A DNA stretch of 42,875 nt from a virus: the IMG/VR virus record IMGVR_UViG_3300012203_000002, positions 1 to 42,875 of that record. The stretch is one strand, 5' to 3'. Each line of letters opens with the position of its first letter. Within the stretch, counting starts at the first letter, position 1. Positions 1 to 6,971 of the stretch are shown in pieces. A program made the position numbers and the translations under genes. The notes under the pieces are model-generated. The model was not told where the DNA came from, searched no databases, and saw nothing but the letters and a program-made list of their open reading frames with translations.

Positions 1-123
1 ATGTGGTAGGGAAGATCGGAGGCTTTTGGGAAGTGCGGGTGTGGAAAGCGTAATGAGATATAGGACATAGGAGTGATTAGACACATGATCCTGACTCGGG
101 ACATGATCCTGACTCGGGACATG
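1..123. repeat. Terminal direct repeat, left copy
   Basis: Bases 1-123 are identical to 42753-42875. This is either assembly overlap of a circular or circularly permuted genome, or a true short direct terminal repeat. Both copies stop inside a tandem 18-base repeat (83-123), which is the kind of place where a k-mer assembler stops. The 43-aa gene starting at 42674 ends inside this repeat (stop codon at 51-53 in this copy), which supports sequence continuity across the join. Confidence 0.95.
83..123. repeat. Tandem 18-base repeat, 2.3 copies
   Basis: The unit acatgatcctgactcggg occurs at 83-100 and 101-118, followed by a partial acatg at 119-123. It lies between the 43-aa gene and the 231-aa gene, in the leader of the early operon. 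The copy number may be compressed or expanded by assembly, because the contig ends exactly here. Confidence 0.9.
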
Positions 124-147
124 CGTGCGGACGTACCTTGCCCCGTG

Positions 148-180
148 AAATTGAATCTAAATTGAATCTAAATTGAATCC
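148..180. repeat. Tandem 11-base repeat upstream of the first long gene
   Basis: Three units of aaattgaatct (148-158, 159-169, 170-180; last base varies) sit 24-56 bases before the start codon at 204. This is one of many short tandem repeats close to gene starts in this genome. Confidence 0.9.
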
Positions 181-203
181 TTAACCTAATGTGAGAATCT
201 ATT

Positions 204-899
204 ATGAGCAATATTGATACCAATACTAATACAGTAGTGGCATATGTGAGTGGTAAAACACAAGCATTGAGCGGGCAGAGATTGGCATCATTCAATTGGA
301 AAATCGGAACAAATGAGAAGGATCCTAAGAACTATGGAGTCAAGAGAGCGAGTAAGGCGGTCTCAGTTCCGAGAGTTGAGAGCGAAGAAATTACAGGGAA
401 TCTGGAAGTCCTAATGCCTCACATTCGCAGTTTCATTGAGGGTATCCAAGATAAAATCATGCGAGATATGCTGGAAGAGTCCCCAGATACATTACATGTG
501 GGAAATAAGGAGATTGGGATTGTTGCATGCCTAGAGTATTTGGAGGATTCGGGAGGAGATTCCAAAGGTAGACTCACCAAGGAATCAGTAGGTATTTGGT
601 TCGATGCGAGTATTGCAGATAGATTGATGCTCGCATTGGCGGATAAGATGGGTCCAAGTTCTGATTCAACTGCGGGAGTTAAGCAAATAGAAGCATTGGT
701 AGGAGAGTTTAGGAATAAGATTGCTGGGCTTGCAGGAGGTAAAACACAATACCCAGTGAAATTGGCGGAATCATTGAAGAAAGTAGTTGGATTGGTTCCG
801 GAAAGCTCTGAGGATGTATTAGCAACTAGATTCATTGCAAGGCTTGATAAGATGATCGCAATGAAGGAGATTTCAGTTAGTTTGTATGACGCGCTGTAA
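204..899 (+). CDS. Unknown early protein, 231 aa
   Basis: I do not recognise the family. The N-terminal ~60 residues are Ser/Thr/Lys-rich and look flexible. From about residue 65 the protein looks mainly helical, with a segment around residues 65-95 (LMPHIRSFIEGIQDKIM) and another around 135-210. There are no membrane segments or cysteine clusters. The ATG at 204 follows a weak AG-rich site (gtgaga) and is the first in-frame ATG. It is the first long gene of the early + operon, after the 43-aa gene, and is followed by a hairpin at 932-967. Its layout (flexible N-terminus, Val/Pro stretch, helical body, short C-terminal LDK...L...AL tail) resembles the unknown protein at 7129-7845, so the two may be distant paralogs. 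The coding strand is visibly G-rich, unlike genes after 2.8 kb. Confidence 0.85.
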   Translation: MSNIDTNTNTVVAYVSGKTQALSGQRLASFNWKIGTNEKDPKNYGVKRASKAVSVPRVESEEITGNLEVLMPHIRSFIEGIQDKIMRDMLEESPDTLHVGNKEIGIVACLEYLEDSGGDSKGRLTKESVGIWFDASIADRLMLALADKMGPSSDSTAGVKQIEALVGEFRNKIAGLAGGKTQYPVKLAESLKKVVGLVPESSEDVLATRFIARLDKMIAMKEISVSLYDAL

Positions 900-931
900 G
901 AAGGAATTAGATTCCCAGGAATAAGAGTTAG

Positions 932-967
932 ATGATAAGAACTTAGTTAATTCTAGGTTCTTATCGT
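932..967 (+). terminator. Hairpin, probable terminator after the 231-aa gene
   Basis: A near-perfect inverted repeat pairs 932-946 with 953-967 around a 6-base loop; its core is gataagaac/gttcttatc. The tail after the stem is T-rich in places (gattgttattt) but has no uninterrupted T-run, so termination may be partial. Confidence 0.6.
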
Positions 968-1180
968 ATGATTGTTATTTAGAATGAATTTGGCTGATTG
1001 GCTCAAAAACCAATTTACCAATTTACCAATTTACCGAATTGCCTGAAAACCGGAAAACCCATTTGCCAAATTCAGGATGAGGGTGCCTATTTTGGGGTCC
1101 CTTTTTCCTCCATATTATAACTCTCTATCTCTATATAGGTAGTTGCTAGTATCTAGTTCTATAGGTATCATCTGTATCTG

Positions 1181-1227
1181 TATCTTCTATATAGTACTCA
1201 GATACTATCTATCTTCTATATAGTACT
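1181..1227. repeat. 18-base direct repeat pair
   Basis: The word tatcttctatatagtact occurs at 1181-1198 and again at 1210-1227. It sits just before the (AT)n tract in the large intergenic region and may be an iteron or regulator binding site. Confidence 0.85.
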
Positions 1228-1348
1228 TGTTAGTTATAGGTATATATATATATATATTAAATTTTAAGCCCCCTAAATAATAGGGGAAATAGAGATTATA
1301 ACACTCCATAGGATAGGATATAGATTCCCATAGGGCATAGGATAGGGT

Positions 1349-1380
1349 AATATGTAGGAGAATATGTAGGAGAATATGTA
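1349..1380. repeat. 12-base tandem repeat, 2.7 copies
   Basis: Units aatatgtaggag lie at 1349-1360 and 1361-1372, with a partial copy at 1373-1380. It lies in the gene-free region before the Tyr-rich gene at 1560. Confidence 0.9.
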
Positions 1381-1470
1381 CCTACATACCTTGATAGTTA
1401 TAGGAGTAGTTATATGGTTGGGAGTTACAGTATAGAGTGGATGAAGGGCCCAGAATCTGTGGGAGGGGGC

Positions 1471-1500
1471 TTGACTGGCTTTCCGGTTTTCCGGTAGACT
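1471..1500 (+). promoter_or_regulatory. Candidate sigma70 promoter before the Tyr-rich gene
   Basis: TTGACT (1471-1476), an 18-base spacer, then TAGACT (1495-1500). The match is fair, 60 bases upstream of the ATG at 1560. It would restart transcription after the hairpin at 932-967. Confidence 0.4.
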
Positions 1501-1559
1501 GGTCGAGTGGTAAATCAGCCGAATTGCCGAATTGAATTGCAACTACTGGAGAATACATC

Positions 1560-1997
1560 ATGTCATTGGAATCTAAGATTGATCTTGGAGTGAAATGCGA
1601 CGGAATTGGAGTCAGGCCGAAGAAATCAGAAGTTTATAGGCTAGCGGCGGAACTATTAGAAATTGAGGAGATTAGAAACCCGGAAGGAATCTCATTCTTT
1701 GGACCAACAATAGTTAATGCATTGAGAGCGTACGCAGGAGAGGATAGATCCATTGACGGAGTTAATGATTACATGTATATGGGAGCTGATGATTACATGT
1801 ATATGGGATATGATTATTATAGCTATACTTATGATCGTAGTTATTTTGATTATGGGTATGCTGGGCCTGAGGAGAATTATGGGTATAAGGAGAATTATGG
1901 ATATGATAGGCCTTATGGATATGCTGACTTCACAGAACAAGAGAAAATAATTGCTCTGTTGTTCTTGGCAGCAATGCATGAATCTAAGGGAGACTGA
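1560..1997 (+). CDS. Tyr-rich low-complexity protein A, 145 aa
   Basis: Unknown function. Three parts are visible: a conserved-looking N-terminal region (residues 1-65, with KKSEVYRLAAELLEIE at 21-36); a Tyr/Asp/Gly-rich middle (about 69-123) made of near-repeats such as DYMYMG and ENYGY; and a short helical C-terminus (125-140, EQEKIIALLFLAAM). The two end regions match those of the neighbouring protein at 2369-2701, so the two are paralogs with a divergent core. The middle is encoded by imperfect DNA repeats (gatgattacatgtatatggg twice, 1766-1810). A clear ribosome site (ggagaat) precedes the ATG by 8 bases, and the same leader sequence precedes the paralog. It could be an acidic decoy or assembly protein, but no function is shown by sequence. 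Confidence 0.88.
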   Translation: MSLESKIDLGVKCDGIGVRPKKSEVYRLAAELLEIEEIRNPEGISFFGPTIVNALRAYAGEDRSIDGVNDYMYMGADDYMYMGYDYYSYTYDRSYFDYGYAGPEENYGYKENYGYDRPYGYADFTEQEKIIALLFLAAMHESKGD

Positions 1998-1998
1998 G

Positions 1999-2295
1999 AT
2001 GAGCTCGGATAGGAGTAAATCCTCTCAGGTTCCCACATTCAGGGTATCTTTGAGCTTGGAAGAGATTGAAGTTATAGTGGATTCATTAGAAGCAATTTCC
2101 GAAAATGCAGCTCTCCAAGGCAAATTGACTCTGGTACTATTTAAAGCATCAAGCGGGCTCAAATCTCCTGATTATGTGCGGACAGGGGCGCGGACCTCCG
2201 AAGTTATATCTGTTGCGAAGCTTGCAGAAATTGATGAGTTCGACACGGAGGCATATATGGCGCAATTGGAGAAAGAGCAGAAGGATCGGAAATAG
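1999..2295 (+). CDS. Unknown small protein, 98 aa
   Basis: Unrecognised. The start at ATG 1999 is chosen over an upstream in-frame ATG at 1951, because aaggga just before it gives a ribosome site and the gene then begins 2 bases after the stop of the Tyr-rich gene. The N-terminus is Ser-rich (MSSDRSKSSQ); the middle is helical (LSLEEIEVIVDSLEAISE); the C-terminus is charged (AYMAQLEKEQKDRK). It has no cysteines or membrane segments. It lies between the two Tyr-rich paralogs and is probably co-transcribed with them. Confidence 0.8.
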   Translation: MSSDRSKSSQVPTFRVSLSLEEIEVIVDSLEAISENAALQGKLTLVLFKASSGLKSPDYVRTGARTSEVISVAKLAEIDEFDTEAYMAQLEKEQKDRK

Positions 2296-2368
2296 TCTAG
2301 AAGTTCACGCGCACACATGCGCTCACACATGCGATTACCCTCACCATTACCATTTTGGAGAATATACC

Positions 2369-2701
2369 ATGGCATTAAAATCTAAAATTAAATGTAACGG
2401 CCTTAAACCAACGAAAAGCGAAGTTTATAAATTGGCAGCGGAATTAACAGAGATTGAAGGGCATAGGTATTTTAAGAGTACAATACTTGAAACATTGCTG
2501 CATTATGATTATGATTATGAGGATTATTATTATGATGATGATTATGATTATGATTATTATGATGATTATTATGCTGATGATTATGCTGATGATTATTATG
2601 ATGATTATTATGATTATAACTATGATTATAACTATGATCTTTCGCAGGCAGAAAAAGTAATTGCTCTTTTGTTCCTTTCCGCAATGTGCACAAAAGAATA
2701 G
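2369..2701 (+). CDS. Tyr/Asp-rich low-complexity protein B, 110 aa
   Basis: Paralog of the protein at 1560-1997. N-terminus 1-45 (KSEVYKLAAELTEIE at 16-30) and C-terminus 91-107 (SQAEKVIALLFLSAM) match that protein closely. The core, residues 46-90, consists almost only of Asp and Tyr, with a few Glu, Ala and Asn. The DNA for the core is a gat/tat microsatellite (about 2503-2637). The start at 2369 is favoured over longer in-frame reading because ggagaat precedes it by 8 bases and the homology with the paralog begins there (MALKSKI versus MSLESKI). The strong negative charge of the core would fit a DNA-mimic or antirestriction role, or a disordered condensing protein; that is speculation. Confidence 0.88.
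   Translation: MALKSKIKCNGLKPTKSEVYKLAAELTEIEGHRYFKSTILETLLHYDYDYEDYYYDDDYDYDYYDDYYADDYADDYYDDYYDYNYDYNYDLSQAEKVIALLFLSAMCTKE
2503..2637. repeat. GAT/TAT trinucleotide microsatellite inside a gene
   Basis: Nearly pure runs of gattat and gatgat words code for the Asp/Tyr core of the preceding gene. Because the units are multiples of three, slippage would change core length without breaking the frame. Confidence 0.9.
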
Positions 2702-2721
2702 TCTAGAAACCAGTGTTTTCT

Positions 2722-2759
2722 AATAGCAGATTGAGCATTTAAACACTCAATCTGCTATT
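2722..2759 (+). terminator. Perfect 14-bp hairpin after the Tyr/Asp-rich gene
   Basis: Arm aatagcagattgag (2722-2735) pairs perfectly with 2746-2759 around a 10-base loop. It is followed by gggctg rather than a T-run, so it is not a classic intrinsic terminator. It could be an mRNA end stabiliser, a Rho-assisted stop or a protein-binding palindrome. It sits at the point where strand composition flips from G-rich to C-rich. Confidence 0.6.
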
Positions 2760-2805
2760 GGGCTGATATTGGCCGCAACACATAATTCTAATTTTAACTC
2801 TATAA

Positions 2806-2832
2806 TCCCAATCCCAATCCTAATCCCAATTT
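2806..2832. repeat. Hexamer repeat in a gene leader
   Basis: Four units of the type aatccc/aatcct lie immediately upstream of the ribosome site (cggagaat) of the gene at 2846. It belongs to the genome-wide set of short tandem repeats at gene borders. Confidence 0.85.
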
Positions 2833-2845
2833 CGGAGAATCTAAA

Positions 2846-3133
2846 ATGAGCAGTTCTCGATTCGCAATTAATTCAGCGGGTTCCCATCTCTTTACGCTTA
2901 TTGCTATAAACAAACTCACACGAGATGCACATATCTGTACCTATGGCCTTGACGGTCCAATTCTAACCACTGATCTTAAAGAACTTACAGCGTATAGAAC
3001 CATTCTTAGGACCCATTACGGCAAAGAGTTTAATTATGAATTGATGCAAGTATCTCCCATGATTCCAGAGATTGAATCGGAATCAAATTCGGAATCAAAA
3101 TCGGAATCAACTCCTGGGAGGTGCACACCATGA
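2846..3133 (+). CDS. Unknown protein with Glu-Ser repeat tail, 95 aa
   Basis: Unrecognised. Residues 1-75 look like a small folded domain with no clear motif. Residues 77-90 are a Glu-Ser/Asn repeat (ESESNSESKSES) coded by 12-base tandem units of tcggaatcaaat type (about 3078-3112). The ATG at 2846 has ggagaat 8 bases upstream, the same leader as the two Tyr-rich genes. The stop codon overlaps the next start as ATGA (3130-3133), so the two are translationally coupled. The acidic tail may be a recent repeat-driven extension. Confidence 0.82.
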   Translation: MSSSRFAINSAGSHLFTLIAINKLTRDAHICTYGLDGPILTTDLKELTAYRTILRTHYGKEFNYELMQVSPMIPEIESESNSESKSESTPGRCTP

Positions 3134-4185
3134 GCAGAGTATTATGCGCATATAGCGGCGTAGAATACCGAGTGGATCATTTCTCTCTGTATCTTACTGA
3201 GCGAGAGGATGCACACCCAATCTTTTCTCTGCCCGCTTCTAGACTCCTAGAACTCGCGCCAAATTATCTAAACTGTGAATTCTCCACAACCGAGAATTAT
3301 CTGTATTACCTTGCGCTATTCAATTCTACAGGTCTTATGCAGTTCCGAGTTCCAGCGATGCAGACTGCTGGAACTGCCGGAATCGTTGCACAAAACTGTT
3401 CTCACCTGATTCGCATGGTAGAGGTTATTCAATCAATCGGAGTGGATCAAGCACGCATTACTCTCAGCTTGCCGCAATTCTCAATCTCTCCTGAGACTAA
3501 GGATTTAGCTACTTCTAAGTATTGGATATCTCTGTGGCTCCAGAACCATGCGGACTATCTCACAGGGTACAAGACTCGCACAGAACTTGAAAAACTAACT
3601 CATAAGGAGACTATTCTTGAGCGCTTCATTAAGGACAAAACTAAAAGTCTCGATCAATATGCGCCACAATTGGCTGAATGGGCCGCACTTGCTGCGGGCT
3701 TTTCTACTGATACTCAGATTGTGGCAGATGGTACAGCCAATGATAAGCCGATAGAATTGCGAGAGTATTGGAAAAAACTCATTCGCATGTGCGCAAAAGA
3801 AGAAACTATCTATGCGATCCATGACGGAGATCTCTCTGAACTCACGGATCATTGTGAAGATATGATCGACCATGGATCAATCCAAGCGCATTTGTTAATG
3901 ACGGTATTGCGAACTGTGGCACGTAAAAAGAAACAGTATCTTGATTTAGGAGATATTGATATTGATGAGCGAGGTACGACATTCCGAATTCTAGATGCCT
4001 CAGCTTCCATTGAAGACGCGAATAAATTAGCTCTTATTGATTCTGCGCCTATCGAGGAACCAAGGCTTATCGCATATCCGAATCGTCTTGCATACCTGAA
4101 AGCTCGGATGAAGTGGGAACTAGCACAAGCATACAGAACCTCGGAAGCAATAAGGGCAGCAGGAGCGCAAGCTCAATCATTATAA
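3130..4185 (+). CDS. Unknown phage protein, 351 aa
   Basis: No family recognised with confidence. A CAYSGVEY motif at residues 6-13 at the very N-terminus resembles half of a zinc-binding or bacteriophage-type finger, but no second cysteine pair is obvious. The rest is mixed alpha/beta with a helical C-terminal third rich in Lys/Arg (RTVARKKKQYLDLGD) and an Ala-rich end. The ATG at 3130 is chosen, with gggagg 8 bases upstream; a GTG at 3121 is part of that ribosome site. It overlaps the previous gene by four bases (ATGA). Its place directly before the helicase genes suggests a replication or transcription accessory role, by position only. Confidence 0.85.
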   Translation: MSRVLCAYSGVEYRVDHFSLYLTEREDAHPIFSLPASRLLELAPNYLNCEFSTTENYLYYLALFNSTGLMQFRVPAMQTAGTAGIVAQNCSHLIRMVEVIQSIGVDQARITLSLPQFSISPETKDLATSKYWISLWLQNHADYLTGYKTRTELEKLTHKETILERFIKDKTKSLDQYAPQLAEWAALAAGFSTDTQIVADGTANDKPIELREYWKKLIRMCAKEETIYAIHDGDLSELTDHCEDMIDHGSIQAHLLMTVLRTVARKKKQYLDLGDIDIDERGTTFRILDASASIEDANKLALIDSAPIEEPRLIAYPNRLAYLKARMKWELAQAYRTSEAIRAAGAQAQSL

Positions 4186-4203
4186 TCAATATTATTCTTA
4201 TAA

Positions 4204-4219
4204 CTCCCATAAATGGGAG
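4204..4219 (+). promoter_or_regulatory. Small hairpin next to a ribosome site
   Basis: Arms ctccca (4204-4209) and tgggag (4214-4219) enclose a 4-base loop, directly before the gagagg ribosome site of the gene at 4235. It may stabilise or present the site; the effect is not known. Confidence 0.4.
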
Positions 4220-4234
4220 AGAGGAAACGTCCAA

Positions 4235-4657
4235 ATGTCAGATACTATCAATTCACGTAAGTTATCTCTCTTAGACAAGGCCATGGCCTATGCTAAGATC
4301 ATCAAGCCCTTAACTCCTCAAAGACTCTCAACATTGGAGTCCTATAAGAAACACGGAGTAACACGGAATCAAGTAGCAAGCATGATGGTAAATCTATTCC
4401 ACTATCCTGCAAATTTCCGGGATACTTTAGAGCATTATTATATTCTCCACTGGACAGGAAAACATTTTGACTCGATTCTGGAAGAAGGCGCAATTTTCCA
4501 CGCTGACTCTGGATTCAGCTATCTTGTAGTATATCAAGGGTGTACGCCTTATGCAGCTAGGCGCGCTAAGCAATTGAAACTCTCTTTTCGGAAAGCATCA
4601 GTAGATTTCGGGCTACAGGCCTATGTAATTGTAAGAACTATTCAGGACTCAGAGTAA
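4235..4657 (+). CDS. Unknown protein, 140 aa
   Basis: Unrecognised. Mostly helical N-terminal half with a stretch that could be a helix-turn-helix (about residues 36-62: SYKKHGVTRNQVASMMVNLF); the C-terminal half is mixed and ends YVIVRTIQDSE. The HTH reading would make it a possible early regulator, but helix 2 lacks a strong consensus. The start ATG 4235 has a purine-rich site (gagagg) upstream. It sits 50 bases after the 351-aa gene and 42 before the helicase. Confidence 0.75.
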   Translation: MSDTINSRKLSLLDKAMAYAKIIKPLTPQRLSTLESYKKHGVTRNQVASMMVNLFHYPANFRDTLEHYYILHWTGKHFDSILEEGAIFHADSGFSYLVVYQGCTPYAARRAKQLKLSFRKASVDFGLQAYVIVRTIQDSE

Positions 4658-4699
4658 TTTCGAGCTGCGCAATTTCGATACTAAATTCAAGGAACTAAC

Positions 4700-6394
4700 A
4701 TGACACTACCCTCAAGCACACAAACTAGGCTAGCTGATCTCCTAGCTAAAGCCAGAGCACAGAAAGCTGATTCAGTTCCAGTTCCAATGATTCATCTTGT
4801 GGAAAACAAATCCACTGAAATCAATTCTCATGCACTTAATTCAGATATATCACAATCAACTGATCGCTTTGGTAACATAATCACATTCAATGAACAACAA
4901 GTTCAATTTATGAATGTAGCTACCAAGGGAGAGTCTTGCATTCTTATTGGAGCAGCTGGTACAGGAAAAACGAGTTGTATGAAAGGAGTAGTTCAGCAAT
5001 TAATAACCACTGGCTATGCAGGTATCCTTCATTCCGATGGGCACAAATACCTAACAGACTCTACTCCCGGAATCGTAGCTGTGTCTTTTACTCGACGTGC
5101 GGTAGCAAATCTTCGCCGCGCAATGCCAGATGATATGAAAGGTAACTGTCTCACCATTCACGCAATTCTTGAATACGAGCCAATCTACTATTCTGTAACT
5201 GATGAAACTACTGGGGAAGCACGCAATACTATGCGCTTTGAACCTACTCGCACAGTAGATCGTCCACTACCTACATCTATTCGTACTTGTATCATTGATG
5301 AATCTTCCATGGTGTCTGTTGAACTATTCAGGGAGTTACAAAATGCGCTACCGTCGAATTGCCAATTCATCTTTCTTGGGGATATCCAGCAACTCCCGCC
5401 GGTATTCGGATCAGCTATCTTGGGCTTTAAGATGCTTGAACTACCTACGATTGAGCTTGTGCAAGTCTACAGACAGGCCTTGGAGAGTCCAATCATACGT
5501 CTCGCTCATAGAATTCTATCAGGTAAACCTATCCCGCATGATGAGTACGCAGAGTGGAAATATCCTGGGCAGCTTACAATTCATCCATGGAAGAAAAAGC
5601 TAAGCCCGGAAATTGCAGCCCTCACAATCTCCAAATTTCTTACAACTGCGATTGAAGCGGGTGCATACGATCCTGAAAATGATATGGTACTTATTCCTTT
5701 TAATAAAGCATGCGGAACAATTGAAATAAACGCGAGAGTTGCGAACTTTCTAGCAAGGAAAAGGGGCGCAATTACTTATGAGATCATTGCAGGATTTAAT
5801 AAATTATATTTCTCAACCGGAGATAAGGTGCTATATGATAAAGAAGATGCTGTTATTGTTGATATTAAAATCAACGCTGGGTACACTGGCGCTGCTCCTC
5901 AGGTTTCAGCAGCTACTCTTGATTATTGGGGGTTTAATACAGGGGAAGAACCTACCACGGTTAAATCAGATTCGGAGGACTCTGGGGATGATATTGATTT
6001 CTTGCTCTCTCAATCTGTTGCGCTTAGTGGTGAAGATTCAGATCGCGTACGCCAAGCATCCCATTCAGTAACTGTACGAATGGCGGACACAGATAAGGAG
6101 GTAGTTCTTGATTCCGCTGCTGATCTTAATTCTTTGCTCCTCTCATATGCTCTCACAATCCACAAGGCGCAAGGAAGTGAGTGGCGCAAAGTATTCTTGA
6201 TGCTCCATAACTCTCATGCAACAATGCTGAGTCGGGAACTTTTGTACACCGGGGTTACCCGTGCTAAATCTGAGCTTTATATAATCTGTGAGCCTGATTC
6301 AATGGTTAAAGGCATCTTGTCTCAGAGAATCAAAGGGGATACCCTAGCCGAGAAAAGTGAATACTTTAAAGGAAAAGTCACAACTAAGAAATAA
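4700..6394 (+). CDS. SF1 DNA helicase (RecD/Dda/Pif1 type), 564 aa
   Basis: ATP-driven DNA helicase, probably acting in phage replication or recombination. Visible motifs are Walker A GAAGTGKT (residues 84-91), motif Ia-like AVSFTRRAVANLRR (about 126-140), Walker B IIDESS (198-203), motif III GDIQQLPP (227-234), motif IV-like QVYRQ, motif V LTIHKAQGSEW and motif VI LYTGVTRAK near the C-terminus. This order fits the SF1B group with a UvrD-like C-terminal domain. An acidic insert (SDSEDSGDDIDF) precedes motif V. The N-terminal ~60 residues are a variable extension. A good aagga site precedes the ATG. The HNH gene follows closely and may be a recent insertion after it. Confidence 0.93.
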   Translation: MTLPSSTQTRLADLLAKARAQKADSVPVPMIHLVENKSTEINSHALNSDISQSTDRFGNIITFNEQQVQFMNVATKGESCILIGAAGTGKTSCMKGVVQQLITTGYAGILHSDGHKYLTDSTPGIVAVSFTRRAVANLRRAMPDDMKGNCLTIHAILEYEPIYYSVTDETTGEARNTMRFEPTRTVDRPLPTSIRTCIIDESSMVSVELFRELQNALPSNCQFIFLGDIQQLPPVFGSAILGFKMLELPTIELVQVYRQALESPIIRLAHRILSGKPIPHDEYAEWKYPGQLTIHPWKKKLSPEIAALTISKFLTTAIEAGAYDPENDMVLIPFNKACGTIEINARVANFLARKRGAITYEIIAGFNKLYFSTGDKVLYDKEDAVIVDIKINAGYTGAAPQVSAATLDYWGFNTGEEPTTVKSDSEDSGDDIDFLLSQSVALSGEDSDRVRQASHSVTVRMADTDKEVVLDSAADLNSLLLSYALTIHKAQGSEWRKVFLMLHNSHATMLSRELLYTGVTRAKSELYIICEPDSMVKGILSQRIKGDTLAEKSEYFKGKVTTKK

Positions 6395-6403
6395 AGGTTC
6401 AAA

Positions 6404-6458
6404 TCCCTTGTGTATATAAGTATCAAGGCGTGTAAAGATGTTTCATATTCACAAGGGA
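6404..6458 (+). promoter_or_regulatory. Hairpin that can hide the HNH gene ribosome site
   Basis: Arm tcccttgtg (6404-6412) is the exact reverse complement of cacaaggga (6450-6458), which contains the Shine-Dalgarno sequence of the HNH gene starting at 6465. Transcripts reading through from the helicase would fold and block translation. A transcript starting within the loop would not. This arrangement parallels the known control of phage homing endonucleases such as T4 I-TevI; for this phage it is inference. Confidence 0.6.
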
Positions 6459-6464
6459 GATTAT

Positions 6465-6932
6465 ATGTTACCTAAACACACTGATCTAACAGGCCGTTTC
6501 TATGGTAGACTTATTGCCATTAAGCGAATAGGAACTAAGCACGATTGTGCATTGTGGTTTCTTCGATGTTACTGCGGTAATTCTGTAGAAGCAACTATTG
6601 GAGAATTAAGGCGCGCAAGAAAGCCTCGCGTATCCTGTGGGCATTGTTTAGATGTTCAGAAGTACCCAAGCGAGTACATAACTTGGCGTAATATGAAACT
6701 TAGATGCTTTGACTCTAAGAATAAAGATTATCATAATTATGGAGGCAGAGGTATTACTGTAGACCATAGATGGCAAATGGATTTTCTTTATTTTTTAGAG
6801 GATATGGGATTAAAGGATAATGAATTCCTAACTTTAGATCGAATAGACGTTAATGGTAACTATGAGCCTAACAATTGCAGATGGCTTTATAGATCATTAC
6901 AAGCCGGGAATAAAAGAAATACAATTAGGTAG
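6465..6932 (+). CDS. HNH homing-type endonuclease, 155 aa
   Basis: Probable free-standing mobile endonuclease. N-terminal region with paired cysteines C35/C37 and C58/C61 (a likely zinc site), then a TWRNMKLRCFD segment (73-83), NYGGRG (91-96), and the HNH/beta-beta-alpha-metal core HRW (101-103), TLDRID (123-128) and NGNYEPNNCRW (130-140). This pattern is common in phage HNH proteins next to AP2-like regions. The ATG at 6465 is preferred to one at 6438, because aaggga lies just upstream and homology begins at GRFYGRLIAI. It lies between the helicase and the unknown 238-aa gene, separated from neighbours by its own leader, as expected for an invader. No intron boundaries were seen. Confidence 0.9.
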   Translation: MLPKHTDLTGRFYGRLIAIKRIGTKHDCALWFLRCYCGNSVEATIGELRRARKPRVSCGHCLDVQKYPSEYITWRNMKLRCFDSKNKDYHNYGGRGITVDHRWQMDFLYFLEDMGLKDNEFLTLDRIDVNGNYEPNNCRWLYRSLQAGNKRNTIR

Positions 6933-6971
6933 CTACTAATGAGAGGAAACTATAATCCTATAACTAACAAA

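Larger units (their letters stand above)
968..1559. other. AT-rich, repeat-filled intergenic region (possible replication origin)
   Basis: No credible gene is visible on either strand. Contents are: an 8-base tandem repeat based on ccaattta (about 1011-1036); an 18-base direct repeat tatcttctatatagtact at 1181-1198 and 1210-1227 (29-base period); an (AT)n tract around 1240-1258; a small cccctaaataatagggg hairpin at 1270-1286; a 12-base tandem repeat aatatgtaggag at 1349-1380; and many ctata/atagg words. A candidate promoter lies at 1471-1500. This mix of an AT tract, iteron-like repeats and no genes is typical of phage origins, but nothing here proves it. Confidence 0.5.

Noticed and set aside
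419-835. 138-aa frame antisense to the first early gene
   Set aside because: No ribosome site, no promoter, opposite to all neighbours; a shadow of the real gene.
1011-1380. Direct repeats as a CRISPR array
   Set aside because: Units are short, tandem and without unique spacers of constant length.
1273-1542. 89-aa reading frame on the - strand in the gap before 1560
   Set aside because: It runs through repeats, has no ribosome site, opposes the early operon and has a composition set by the underlying AT-rich repeats.
2454-2693. Alternative frames through the gat/tat microsatellite on both strands
   Set aside because: Repeats without stops keep all frames open. Only the Asp/Tyr frame has a ribosome site and ends that match a paralog.
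4235-4657. Lysogeny repressor
   Set aside because: The HTH-like stretch is weak, and no integrase, operator cluster or divergent immunity gene is nearby.
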